A DNA stretch of 64,000 bases from Membranipora membranacea (lineage: Eukaryota > Bryozoa > Gymnolaemata > Cheilostomatida > Membraniporidae), in assembly GCA_914767715.1 (NCBI GenBank), contig OU612068.1:18600001-18664000 (forward strand), read 5' to 3'. Positions 51,649 through 63,176 of the stretch are shown piece after piece. The notes below the pieces were generated by a model. That model ran no database searches, was not told the origin of the DNA, and worked only from the letters and a program-made list of their open reading frames with translations. Each line of letters starts with the position of its first letter. The first letter of the stretch is position 1. The translations under genes and the position numbers were made by a program.

Positions 51649-54600
51649 TCAAGTAGGGTCCCTGAGTATTTGTGTGTAAACCACATGTGCCACTCCAGAT
51701 ATGAGTGAATTGTTAGCAAACTCCAACAGTAGCTGTATAAAAGGGTATATGCTCTTAGGCTGTGTAGTGTTATGAGCTTCACTGCTGCTGCTTGGGGTAT
51801 CAGTAACGTCAGCATTAACAGCGGGAGACAGCCACTGCTCAAATAACCTTACCATTGGTCTGGGAAACATAGAGCAAGTCTTTTCTGCAGATGGCAATGT
51901 TTTGATACTGGATATGTTCTCAGTTTTGAATGTTTCCACATTTTCCTGAACTTTCTTGTTCATTGCATGAAACTCTTGTCCTAGCCAATCACTGGTGGCT
52001 TCAAGCATATAATCTGATAAATTTGAAACTGTCTCCTTATATCCAATCAGGGTTTGGACAAGCTCCTCATGTTTTTTCACAATCCGATTGAAATCCTCCT
52101 CTCCAAATCGTACACATAAGCTCCTATAGCTATTCAGTAAGTTTCTGTAATCATAACGCCTTTAAAAATCAGCCAATGGGGCTTAGGTTAAAAAAGGAGT
52201 TATACTCCCTTGGTTATAGGTGGGACAATTCCCGATGCTGTCCTCAATTTTATACAGTTGCTAATAAAAATACCCGGTGCAATATCTCCTCATGGCAGGC
52301 AGAGGCTAGTAAGCTCGATTAACTGCTCTGGTGAAAAGTTATAGTTTTATCAGCTACCATGATGAAGTTGCCTCAGACAAAGAGATGGACTTATTTTGAA
52401 TGGGGATGAAAATACAACCCATCCCAGAGCCATCACAATTGGGGTTCAGGTTCCGATACGGAACCAGCCACTCCCTCAAGCCAGGCCTTGGCAACAATAT
52501 ATAGACTACATAAATGTAACATATCATAATAGAATTATTTTTAATGACTCCACATGAACATCTACTCGGACAGTCAGCAAATTTAAACCAAAGCCATGGC
52601 GCACTGAGAAGAGACATTGCAGCTTCTTTAATTTTTTTTATGCCATACCATAACAACAATTTTATTATAAGGTGAAATATTTAAGTACCGTTTTTACCCA
52701 GAGCACCCTGCGATTCATTTTTATTATCACATGGTAATATCGGATCTGAGAATAAAACTAAACTGACCTGAGATTCTCCGTATATGTAGGCTGTTTCTCA
52801 CCATGACCTGAGGTGGTTCGGTCTATGGACTCTAACAGTTTATCCAGTGGCTTCGTTATATGAACAGCACTACTGTCTACATTCAATCTTCTCACATACA
52901 TTACTGGTATAGCGTTAGATATATTAAACTCCAGCTTAGGTGGCAGAGCTTTTTCACTGTCACGTAACCAGTATTCCTGGTAACAAAAACATAAAATCTG
53001 CACAGAAACTGATGCCAGTCATATTGAAATCATACCATGATACAAGTAACAAAATTCTTTTTTTTCTATACATAGCAGTGCGAGTGGCAAACGCCGTCAT
53101 GTGCATCTGATGCACTAAGAACCTATCCGGATGCCTCATTGGTAACCGCCAGACGACCATGTAGCATCCGGAGGTTGCGTAATAGGCATCCGGGTAGCTC
53201 TTGGCCAACCACCAGATGCCAGATAGGCATCCGGTTGCATAAATCCATCCGGACATAAATTTGACAGAGGCGGATGGGTTGGGAACAGAGGAGGGTGGGT
53301 TGTAGACACCCATCATCGGGGCGAGAAACCCATCTTACTAGGGTAGTAACAGCTCCAAGCCCATCCGGATGGGTTGTAGCAGCAAAAGTACTGCTCCAAG
53401 CCAATCTTGATTGATATTTGGCGACCAACAGTTGTCAAAAGGCCATCCAAATGGGTTCACGCAGACATATGGGAGATTGACACAAGGTGATATGGATGGT
53501 CAGTTACCACTATTAGTGATGGGTATTTGTCAAAAGGAAATGACCATTTCTAGAAATGTGTGGCAAATTGCCATTTACCAGACACAGTTTTAGCACAACA
53601 TATTTTTTCCTCTCCTCAATTTGACTCACCCATAAGCTGTTAGCGATGAGTCTTTGTTGGGAGATATTTGAAGTTGTGAACAATATTGAGAACAATCCAG
53701 TGACACTGAGAAAAGATATGGACTTTGGGTTATTGATTCCTTTCACTTTCACTGCAAAAAAAAACAAAAAGAAATTAATTTATACTATAGGAAACATATT
53801 TTTGTGTACACAAAGGGGGAGAGGTGTTTGCAGGTTTTACCAAGATCTGAGGACTCAACCGGTGAAGTTTGAAGGACTACATCCAGTGAGCATGTAAGTA
53901 ACCTGATGTCGTTGTATCCTCAAAGAAGAAATCACAGTGTCACTTGTGAAGAAAGATAAACATACGAGTCAGGCACTATAGTTACTTGGTCTGAGTGGTT
54001 CTTACATTTAAATGTTACTTGACAGTAGTTGGTGACAGTCTTGTTCATGTGCTGTGTCATACTCTTAGAGGTTTTAGAGTCAAACAGATAACACAGATCT
54101 CTAGCCATAAATATGAGCTGCTCATTATGGGCTAAGTTATGTATGTCTATCAGTCCATTCTTAGGTGGGGGCTGTATTACATACTCTCCTTTACTGCCTG
54201 AAACAATGAGAAGAGTTTATGGAAAAGCATGGCTAGATCAAGTTGAAATATCGCATGCTAGTCTGTCTTACATAAGGTTGGTAGTAGCCATAAACATCCA
54301 AATAGTTTTTTATAGTATTTGAATGTCTATGGCAGTAGTGTAATTAAGTTTGACACAACAGATTTTAAGACATAATGACACAAATGATAACCCACATTTT
54401 AAATAACTGAGCATTCAAGTAAGGTGATATCAAATTAGTAAAAATGACAAGGGCATAGGATCTTCACCAATGGAGCGACTGATGGCCATTCATAGCATAT
54501 AAAACATGGTGGGCCATTATGCAAATTTTACAATTTGTTATACCTTTACTTACGTTTGACCACCAGTGTACGGATAGATATTTCACCGAAGACAACTCGA

Positions 54601-55441
54601 CTCAAACTGATCCCATTTGTGACAAGATCGATCCGCAGCTCGTCAGCAATATGTTTGGGGATAACTACATCTGTAAGTAAATAAGGGGTAACATAATTAC
54701 AATTTAACGTGGCATTAGGTTGCTCATAAAAACTGAATAACCAATCAATAAGCCAGGACTATCCGTAGCTGTAGCATTTACTAGGTTGTATTATGAGGTA
54801 AAATAAGGACGTTTTGCTAGGACACATAGGACAAATGTGTATAGAAATTATCGTTTTATTTTATATTTTGGCTATAGTAAATTACACTCAAATTGTATCA
54901 ACCTAGATAACTTGAAATTTTATGAACTCGTATTTTAAATCAATCATGCCAGGTTTAATCATAGTAAAATCTTACCAAGGCGAACACTGAAAGTGAAACT
55001 TCATTATTTTGACTATTTTTAGTGATAGTTTAACTGATATAAAATGTGTTTTATGTCTGGTGGCTTTGACTTTTATAACATATGCCTCGTGATGATATAC
55101 TAAATGACATAAAATATCTAGCATAGGCATGTCCTTTGCCAATATGCACTGAGTATCAGCGAGGTAAGGATACAATAGTGTGCAGCCCACTTCAAAATGA
55201 ATAAATTGTTAACTCCTGTCTCATCTCGTCAAAGTTTGTCATGTAGCAAATTTGACTAACCCTCTTCCCGGACTTTTTCTTCATGTGGCAAATAGTCATG
55301 ATCCGAGTTAACAGCAGCAAGATCTTCTCTTCTAGTCTGTATCGACCCATCTGTGCCCTTACATACTAGGAGCTTTGTCCTCTTACAACTTAGCATATCA
55401 TCCATCTTAGATTTCCTTTTGAAAGGGGTCTTGCCAGACAT
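51649..55441 (-). CDS. Unidentified 438-residue protein
   Basis: Six exons in order: 55441-55261, 54670-54554, 54197-54006, 53751-53630, 52976-52768, 52144-51649. All phases agree and the frame closes at 438 residues. The N-terminus is basic (KTPFKRKSK, SCKRTK), which could be a nuclear localisation signal. The middle is mixed alpha/beta-like (IPKHIADELRIDLVTNG, VVFGEISIRTLVVKR, FMARDLCYLFDSKT). Residues about 265-350 are helical and charged (FGEEDFNRIVKKHEELVQTL), followed by a Ser/Thr linker and a hydrophobic helix before the C-terminus (IYPFIQLLLEFANNSLI). There is no signal peptide and no recognised catalytic motif. I do not recognise the family. A probable 5' UTR exon donor (GTAAAT) is seen near 55518. 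Confidence 0.72.
52194..52213. repeat. AAGGAG/CTCCCTT micro-palindrome
   Basis: AAGGAGTTATACTCCCTTGG is nearly self-complementary. It is a minimal member of the micro-hairpin family. Confidence 0.5.
53090..53480. repeat. GC-richer stretch with repeated CATCCGG motifs
   Basis: Variants of CATCCGG/CCGGATG recur about seven times, including GGCATCCGG, CTATCCGGATGCC and the palindrome CCCATCCGGATGGG near 53360. GCTCCAAGCC is also repeated. It lies in the intron 52977-53629 of the 438-residue gene and differs in base composition from its surroundings. No open frame. Confidence 0.6.
54671..55260. other. First coding intron of the 438-residue gene
   Basis: AT-rich intron; nothing coding was seen. 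Confidence 0.55.
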
Positions 55442-56397
55442 TTCTCTCCTCTCTCAATTCAGTTGGCTACCCCTAGTCATGAATTTTGAGAACTCCTCAC
55501 TGGCTTGTATGCTGATTTACCTGCTGCAAAGTAATTAATTAACAAACATAGGTCATAAAATTTATCACTCATCACATAGGCCTACATTGCTTTGGATGTA
55601 ACTTGAGCTTAAAATTGTGTCTCATCTTATGTCAGCTTGGGTGACCCAATGCCTGATGAACTGTCTCACTCTTCCCCTTTACAAACTAACTCCAGGATCT
55701 GCGACGCATATTTGGGAGAAAGCACAGTCTATAAAACCATAATCCTGTAGTTCATGTGTTAATATGTCAGTTTCACTACTGATCAATCTGTTTTAAGTCT
55801 GCCGGAGATGGCAATAGTATCAGGCCAAAGGAATCCAGTACAGTTGTTGTCATAAAAAGCAGCAAATCTTGCCTATGTATGTATAACATACATAATTATA
55901 AATTGATGATTATGTCCCACTCAATCACTACCTTGGACATGGAACACAGTCAGTATGTAGACCTACAAGCTAGCCTGTCTTGACAAGCTTTTGTGATGGG
56001 GGCAGCTATGATAGGCCAAGTCAGTACCAACTTTTCATCACATGGGAAGGCTTTAACCCTTGCCTCAAATGCTAAATAATAATAAGTTATAGATTAGAAA
56101 TTATTTTTTCATATTGATGTTCTGATAGAATGGTAGCTTTATCTACATAGCACGACCAAAAGCTAAAACCCAGGGTGTGTATGTTTCAAATGATACTCAA
56201 TTAGTACACTATTACTTACCTCTTGATAAAGTTGTTGGGTTAAAGTGATCAGACAAGCATTTTAAGATTTTGTGACAATGGCCGTTCCGGAAACATTATC
56301 CAAATGCACAAAGTGGAAACTTTGTGTCTAGTTTGTAATGCTCTAAGAGAGCACACAAATCCAAATATATTGAGCAAATAACCCTATGTGCTGCATC
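55442..56397. other. Intergenic region between the 438-residue gene and tRNA-Arg
   Basis: It holds the 5' flank of the minus-strand gene and a TAGCCTGTC-family copy at 55971-55990. No gene is seen. Confidence 0.5.
55971..55990 (+). repeat. TAGCCTGTCTTGACAAGCTT family copy
   Basis: Exact 20-base copy of the motif shared with 60008 and, inverted, 56972-56994. Confidence 0.7.
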
Positions 56398-56470
56398 GGC
56401 CTCGTGGCCCAATGGATAAGGCGCCTGACTACGAATCAGGAGATTCCAGGTTCGAGTCCTGGCGGGGTCA
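56398..56470 (+). tRNA. tRNA-Arg (anticodon ACG)
   Basis: A complete 73-base cloverleaf. The acceptor stem GGCCTCG pairs with CGGGGTC (two G-U pairs), with discriminator A. The A-box TGGCCCAATGG and B-box GGTTCGAGTCC are standard. The anticodon stem CCTGA/TCAGG encloses loop CTACGAA with ACG at 56431-56433, read as ICG on Arg codons CGU/C/A after deamination. There is no intron. A T4 run at 56474-56477 gives a polymerase III stop. Confidence 0.93.
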
Positions 56471-56473
56471 AAG

Positions 56474-56477
56474 TTTT
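56474..56477 (+). terminator. RNA polymerase III terminator of tRNA-Arg
   Basis: TTTT four bases after the tRNA's last base. Confidence 0.7.
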
Positions 56478-56501
56478 CTTCTCATGGTGTTTTCCCATTG
56501 C

Positions 56502-56550
56502 ATCAAGGAGTAATCAGCAGCATTATATTGCTTACAAAGTAATCCTCGTG
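56502..56550. repeat. AAGGAGTAA micro-hairpin, diverged
   Basis: ATCAAGGAGTAATCAGCAGC and, after a short gap, AAAGTAATCCTCGTGATTTG. The ends pair imperfectly. Confidence 0.45.
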
Positions 56551-56837
56551 ATTTGATTCCATATTCCTAGTTCTTGCCAGTGTTGGAGTTGCCCCTCCCC
56601 TACTGACACTGCCAGATTATTATTTGCAGCCCACTATTGGCTATTGCAGTTTGGAAACATTAAAATAAGGTGGGGTGGGGGTGTGGAGCAAGCAATAACA
56701 TCTTGGTGAAGTAGCCATGGAGAAAAATCATTTTTGGTGGCGTTCAATAGACCGCGGAAGTGTGCTACTCTTGAATGTCCAAAATAATTCAAATAAAAAT
56801 TCAGCAAAGATTAACTGCAGTTCAAATGCCCACCATT

Positions 56838-56929
56838 GGTACCATAGGCATCGGGAGTCACAAGCATGTATAATTTGCCCATGGGCAAATTATGCATGCT
56901 TGTAACTCCAGATGCCTATGATTGGTACC
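56838..56929. repeat. Palindromic element of about 92 bases
   Basis: The two arms meet at TTGCCCATGGGCAA with no loop. Outer parts GGTACCATAGGCATC and GATGCCTATGATTGGTACC pair with a small indel, and GGAGTCACAAGCATG pairs with CATGCTTGTAACTCC. Half of it recurs at 23845. Confidence 0.8.
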
Positions 56930-56971
56930 TATTTTCTTTCTACACCTGACAATTGCCGAACCCAGCCCCAA

Positions 56972-56994
56972 ACAAAGCTTGTCAAGACAGGCTA
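56972..56994 (-). repeat. TAGCCTGTCTTGACAAGCTT family copy (inverted)
   Basis: On the minus strand this reads TAGCCTGTCTTGACAAGCTT followed by TGT, identical to the 60008 copy. Confidence 0.7.
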
Positions 56995-57665
56995 GCACAG
57001 CCCCTAGTAACTCCCTGCAGACCCTACATGTTTCCTGTAGAAGACACATTAGAGTCTTGCGGTCTAGACCTAGAGTAATAAAACCAACATACATACAGGA
57101 AAAATAATCAATTTATATCAGTCAGTTATATATAATATCTGTCAATCAACATTTACAGTCAATCTTTGAAGTCTTATTTTTGAGCATATGTGTTTTTGTT
57201 TGTTTATGAGGTCAACAATTTGTTGCTGACAATAAACACATAATAAATATAACAAATTGCTATTTTCTTTTTGTTTATAACATATATACTTATATTGAAA
57301 CAAGCTCTATAAAACCACCTAATAATAACGATAATTTGAACCTCGTTACATTCAAGTATGTTGCAGTTAGACAGAATGAGGTACTTGAGACAAAACAAGC
57401 AGGCAGTGTCTTTAAGTTATCTTGGTACTTTTCAGCAACAAAAATCAAAACAAAAAAATTGAACAAGTAAGTCACAAATCATTAAAAATATCATCCACAG
57501 CCACAGGAATCATTTAGTCAGGTTTTCAGTAATTACGTAATCACTTTAGATGTAAGGGGCAACAACTCCAATTAGAAAAAAAAAACAATTTGTATAAGCT
57601 CTAAATAGAAGAATAAATATATCACTGTCCTCATGGCACATTTAATAACTTGTGTGGCTAACTCA
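56995..57665. other. 3' region of the lectin-like gene
   Basis: AT-rich sequence that probably includes the 3' UTR of the minus-strand lectin-like gene. No clear AATAAA was assigned. Confidence 0.45.
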
Positions 57666-60661
57666 TCAGAGCGGGAAGATTGTTGCTATTACAAGTAACA
57701 GAACTGCCAGCAACATTTTGCCTCCAATCATGTTCTGTGTAGCTGTGTTGCTGATGTTCCTGCTACCGGAGCTGAACCAACCATACACATCATTTATATA
57801 ACCATCAAGTGGTCTATCAGAGCTACGGCTTGTGTCAGACCCTCCATTGTCTATGTATCTCTCGTTAGAATTCTGGTAACTACGATCTTCATTATGCTGT
57901 TGATCAGAATAGTCGTTATTGCTGTAGTCGTTCTGGTTCTGTCGTGAATTTGGGCTTTGATGATCATTATGATAGGAGTTGTGCTCGGCTGAAGTGCTGT
58001 GCTGTTGCTGTGAATTCAGGGAGTTGGGTAGAAAACTCCCTTGTGAATTATAGTTAAAAGTTGATCGAGAAGATTGTTCCTCTGAGAAGCTGTCACTGAT
58101 TTGCCGCTTGAAAATACTTTTCTTTGCCTTGACAAGGATATCTGGTTGGGATAGGACTGCACCAGGACCTGGAAAAAAAAACATTGAAAATTGAAAAACG
58201 GGAATGTTACTGAAATTATCCATATCAGTCGCATTAATTATAAACTTTCATAATATGTATCCGATACATCAACAGCAGTAATTAGTAAAACACTAAGTAC
58301 CGCATGAGATAATTAATGTCTTGTTTGTTTATTCCATAATTCTTAAGAATAGATAGGATGGTTCAATGTTTAAAGGTACAAAACAAAGAGTGAGCAATGA
58401 GCAACATTATTGGACTAACAATAAATTCATTTCCTTCACTACCATGAATAATCAAGATACATCCTGTTAATAAAACACAGTGCAATACGAAAATTCTCCA
58501 GACACATTGACGGATGAGGAAACAGTATTACCGGACTGTACTGTATTAAGACAAGTATATAAGACAGTATCTTCATCCTATACACATTTTTTTATCTGAC
58601 ATCAAAGACATAACTCAGTGTAATTTATAGCAATGCGCTGAGGGTTCACATTTTGTGATGTTGTGTTATTAAAAACAGCAGAAAAGGTTCCATATTTACT
58701 CATGTTTCATCATGATATACAGGTTGCTTGATTCAAATACGGGATATCGCATCATAAATAATGCATAATCTGAGGATCCTACCTTTACGTAATGTTGTAT
58801 GTATAATTAAGGATGTATAACTCAGTGACTTCCTTTCACCAATTTCTTCTCTCCGCCATCATCTTATAATTAAATCAACATAAAGGTATTGGGAATGGTT
58901 TAAGCATGGGAGTAGGTAAACAAATAGTTCTTTGAGCAAGCATAAAACAATATTGGAATATCAACCATGCTAGAGGACATCTGAAGAACTTACCCATAAT
59001 GCAATATTTTTTGAGCCAGGTAATAAAGCTGGTTGAGCCATGTACAAATATCAAAACAAATGATATCGATGTCTTGAACTTATTCAATGGAGTAGAAATG
59101 GAATGACTATGCGGTTGGGGAAGGAAACCAATGATTTGATTTGATAGAAAGGAATATACCCGAATGGATGGAAACTTTTGTTTATCATCAGGGAGGGACC
59201 CCATCCTTGGACAGACATACAAACAGATGAAAACTGAAACAAGCTGCACAAAATCCCAGAAAGCGCCTAATATAAATACAAAACACAGATAAAAATGTTA
59301 TCTGCCACCCATCCTACCTGAACATTCAAAGCTGACATCGATGAAAATCAAACTGTCCTTGCTGTCGCAGTTTCCAGACTGATCTTTTAGGCCGAAGATG
59401 GACGGCAGGTCGATGCTACAGCCAATCGAAGTGCATTCTGAACTAAAGTCTATTCTATCAAATGCCTTCAGACTCTTTTTACTAGCCACATAGTTCTTGG
59501 TGCATAGGTCGCCCTTAGACTGCATTAGCAGCTTGCTGACATCACTGGTTTTACATGAGCTTTAAAAAAAAGACATGAATAACATACACAAGTGGAGATC
59601 ATTTCCAATTTGCAATACTGTCTAACTAGAAATTATTAAAATTGTGGGGGCTGACATTTAGTGCGAGAAGGATTGTTCTCCCCGAATATGAAAAATTCAT
59701 CCCACTCGAAAAACTTTTAGTGTTGCCAGGCATCTCATGATACTTGGCAAGATGCCGGAATAATTGCTAAAAATAAGTGTGCCTGAAATCTGAATCATCT
59801 ACTACATGGCAATAACAATGGGCAAAGTTCCAAGAGTTATTTACCAGATTGTTGGCTGATAATGGTGATAAATGTGATATGAATCAAAATAAAATTTACC
59901 AAGTACATCATAGGTATAACAATTGCCTATAAATCAGCATGAGTCATTTGAGAAGCGATTTCTGCTATGGAAAGATGACCATTTGTTACAAAGAACAACA
60001 AACCACCTAGCCTGTCTTGACAAGCTTTGTTCAGTAGGGGGGAGCACCCACACCCCCACCCCACCCCCACCCAAAATAAAATATTTTACCTACCTTGCCT
60101 GATTTGTAGCAGTGTAGACGGTCCTCACAGTGAGAGTAGTAAGCTGATAGTCTTTGAAAGGATCTCCGTCAATAGCACACGATATTTCCACTTTCTCGCC
60201 AGGACAGTATGACTTGTGCGTGTATATTTCTTTGGGCACAAACACCTCATGTTTCTCAGCTGTAGGACAACAACGCGGATTGATCAGAGCAGAAATTAGA
60301 TCCTTGTGTTTTTATAACTATTAAATTTGATTTGAGGATTGATAAAATTTGAAGTGACAAAGAATTTACGACAACATTATCAAATTGGAATTGGGTCTTC
60401 GATTGTTAGTCCCAGTCCCTGTTCCCACCACAGAACAAAATTTTTGTTGTTGTTGTTTATGGCGTATTCTGGCATCAATTTGAACTAACTGACCATGTTT
60501 CATTCTGCTAAGCGAAAGCAATGTATTATTTTGAGCTCCCAAACTCTTGTCTCCTGCCCGACAGCCCTCTGGCATATATCCCATCGATGAAACAGTCAAA
60601 ATAACTCACCTATGACTGCTGCTAATAATGCCAGCACAACTATTCCAACTGTCCTCTCCAT
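57666..60661 (-). CDS. SUEL-type (galactose/rhamnose-binding) lectin-like protein with GPI-type tail
   Basis: Four exons in order: 60661-60610, 60259-60094, 59559-59318, 58168-57666; phases agree, 320 residues. Residues 1-17 are a signal peptide (MERTVGIVVLALLAAVI). Residues about 30-155 look like one SUEL lectin domain: YCPGEKVEISC, then LTVRTVY, a Cys-containing middle, FGL and a final IFIDVSFEC. Eight Cys (about 36, 45, 76, 93, 116, 121, 138, 153) could form four disulfides. A long Ser/Asn/Gln/Tyr-rich linker follows (about 160-290), then a C-terminal hydrophobic tail (GGKMLLAVLLLVIATIFPL) with no charged residues after it. That ending is typical of a GPI-attachment signal, so a cell-surface protein is expected. 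The usual sugar-contact motifs (YGR and DPC) are not clear, so sugar binding is uncertain. Confidence 0.78.
58169..59317. other. Intron of the lectin-like gene
   Basis: Non-coding intron; no element was recognised. Confidence 0.55.
60008..60078 (+). repeat. TAGCCTGTC-family copy followed by a CCCCACCC tract
   Basis: TAGCCTGTCTTGACAAGCTT at 60008-60027, then TGTTCAGTAGGGGGGAG, then a low-complexity CACCC/CCCCA run to about 60073. It ends about 15 bases from the donor of lectin exon 60259-60094. Confidence 0.7.
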
Positions 60662-61506
60662 GGTTATAGATAACAAGGATGTTCTCTCCAATTGGTAGAT
60701 TCTGCTCGGCTGGAACTTCCACTTTGCTCAGACTTTGGACTGATAATGATGTCCTTCTCTTCTGCTATGCTCTCTTAATCAATTATTACAGCCTAGCTGC
60801 AAAAGGCTATGACTATGACCAATGGAAAATATTACCACACAATGATTGAGGTTAATATCCCAGGGTAAGGATATGCTAATGTGGATGGGGAGCCCAAATA
60901 TGTCCGCCACTCAACCAAAGATTATAAATACTCATTGACTCAACCATGCAATAAAAATGATTCAGCTTTATAGCATGACAAGATTTTGCATGTTGCAGCC
61001 AAAAGCTTTTACCGCAAAATACAATTTGATTGCAGAACCTGCCACTCCACTAACAAAATTCGTAAATTTGTGCATACCCTTCACGGCACAAAATGAAAAG
61101 CTAACCTGATATAAGCTCCAATAAAATCGGCAGCTGAATCAGTCTGCAGTCTGCAGTGAAGCCCCTAGGTTTACTATGTTGTATTCACATTGTAAGATTA
61201 ATTACACTGATATTACACAATGAAGAATGTGCAAAAAAGGGTTCAAGAACAATTGATCAAACAAAAGCATTGTAATGAAATATTGGCTAGAGCTGGATTA
61301 AGAGTGTGACCCTTTACACGCACTTAGCAGCAGGTCAATATGTTATGAAAAAGTAGCATGCCTGGAGAAACTAATGGAATAGGTAACCTCCCCTTGTTAG
61401 TTTGAGCCTGCTATCCACCAAGTAACTAGTATTACCACTCTCTAGTTCCCTGTGGGAAATATGTAGACTACATAACAAGCGTATGGAAAAGTAATAAAGG
61501 TTGACA

Positions 61507-61603
61507 TATACTAGTCTAAATGCTCAGACTATACTAGTCTAAATGCTCAGACTATACTAGTCTAAATGCTCAGACTGCTGCATTGCGGGGGGGGGGGGGG
61601 GGG
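61507..61603. repeat. 23-base tandem repeat (three units) followed by a G17 run
   Basis: The unit starting TATACTAGTCTAAATGCTCA is present three times, 61507-61529, 61530-61552 and 61553-61575, apparently identical. Each unit contains AGTCT...AGACT, which is self-complementary. A run of 17 G follows at 61587. Confidence 0.9.
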
Positions 61604-63002
61604 TTAATGGCGTTAAATTATTAAGCACTCAATTGACATTATTTGATAATTGACAATAAATTGGACATTATCTCAGAATGAATAATAATGCTGGAGCAGA
61701 GGCATACCAAAAACTAGAGCTGTAGGCAAATTGAAAAAATTTGTTGTTGTTGCATAGAAGAGTGGAGATTGCCGATCTTTTCATTTTTCATCGGACTGAT
61801 TAGGCAATGGCCAGTTGAGAATAACTATAATGAAAGAAACGAATCGTATTGTATGTCCAAAGAGCGGTGATATTGACAAAATAGGGAAAATTGGTATGTC
61901 CTGATAAGTACTATTATTATAATTGAACATAATTGTATTAGCTATTGTCTCTTATATATCTGTACACAGCTAGGAACATTATAAACTAGATCGGATACCT
62001 ACAACCAAAGACTCCCTGCTTTAACTGGTGCAATGTAACTATAGCATGGAGTTGGTCCCAAACTCCCCGATTACAGGAGGTAGAGAGGGTGGGATATACT
62101 CACCCTCCCTCCCTCCCTGCAGGAGGGAGGAACCTGATCTAATACTCGGGAGTTATTTACTCTTTGTACATGTAAAGATAACTTTTAGCTACATCACATG
62201 TGACAAGTGTGTACTATGCTAAGCGTGGTGCCCAATGACAATGACTGATATCAGCAACATATACTATTTCCTTATGCTAAATTATACATCAAACCGGAAA
62301 CTGATATAGATGCGTATTAGGTATTATGAGTCTCATTATGGAATCTGAGTGTGACATTAAAACCTGTTCGCTTGATGATCTCTCTCCCTGTTTGATTGTC
62401 TTATGACATCAGTCATTGACATCCAATGTAATGGTAGGGTCACTATATAGCATGTGGTCTGTCTGTGGCTAAAAAGTGCCTGGATGTTTAACGTGAGTAT
62501 CGATGCTCATTCCTCATTCCTCATGATCTCAGGTTCTAATTGAAATTCTCTAGAAAACGTCAACAGGCTGTATTTTTGGAGATTCACCGGTCATAGGGTG
62601 GATAATTTGAAAATTGTTATCCCATCCCATATCCGTGGATTCCATCCCATCCAAGTATATCAGAAGTGAAGCTCAATTTACAAAATGAATATAAAAAGTC
62701 GCCGGTAAATTTGATTGCATTGATTTCATTGCAGAATAACATGGTGTATAGATGTACACACCGTTGTAGAATAATTGACGTAAATAGTGTAATATAAACG
62801 CTTATTTCTGAATATATATTATTTCCATGCTCAATGATTATATTTTTCTCATGTGAACCTGATTACTACAATTTTTTAAAGTTTTAAAGATGCAGTGTGT
62901 GATAAACTCTATTTAATCTTTTTGTAAAATAATTTTCTAATATTGTGATAGAACAACACCAAAATGGTTCATGGCGGTACGCCTATCCAATCAGTGGTAT
63001 TG

Positions 63003-63030
63003 GCAAGGAGTTTCAGCTGTTGCTCCTCCG
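63003..63030. repeat. AAGGAG/CTCCTC micro-hairpin, diverged
   Basis: GCAAGGAGTTTCAGCTGTTG is followed by CTCCTCCG. A short imperfect foldback. Confidence 0.4.
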
Positions 63031-63176
63031 TTCCTCTGAATCTAACAGCAGGCTCGGAAAGGAGGTATCAACTTTGATTTCTTGTAAGTTTCAGCCTATT
63101 ATGGAACCTTTTTCATAGAAAGCAATGCATGTAAAGAATATGCTCAACCAATAATAATTTTGCTCTTAAATTTCAG

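Larger units (their letters stand above)
60662..63176. other. Intergenic region between the lectin-like gene and the sushi gene
   Basis: It contains the lectin gene's promoter side, a 23-base tandem repeat (61507-61575), a run of 17 G (61587-61603), a small CCCTCC-rich hairpin near 62082-62129 and a micro-hairpin at 63003-63030. Upstream exons of the sushi gene, including its signal peptide, may lie near the right end but could not be fixed. Confidence 0.5.
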
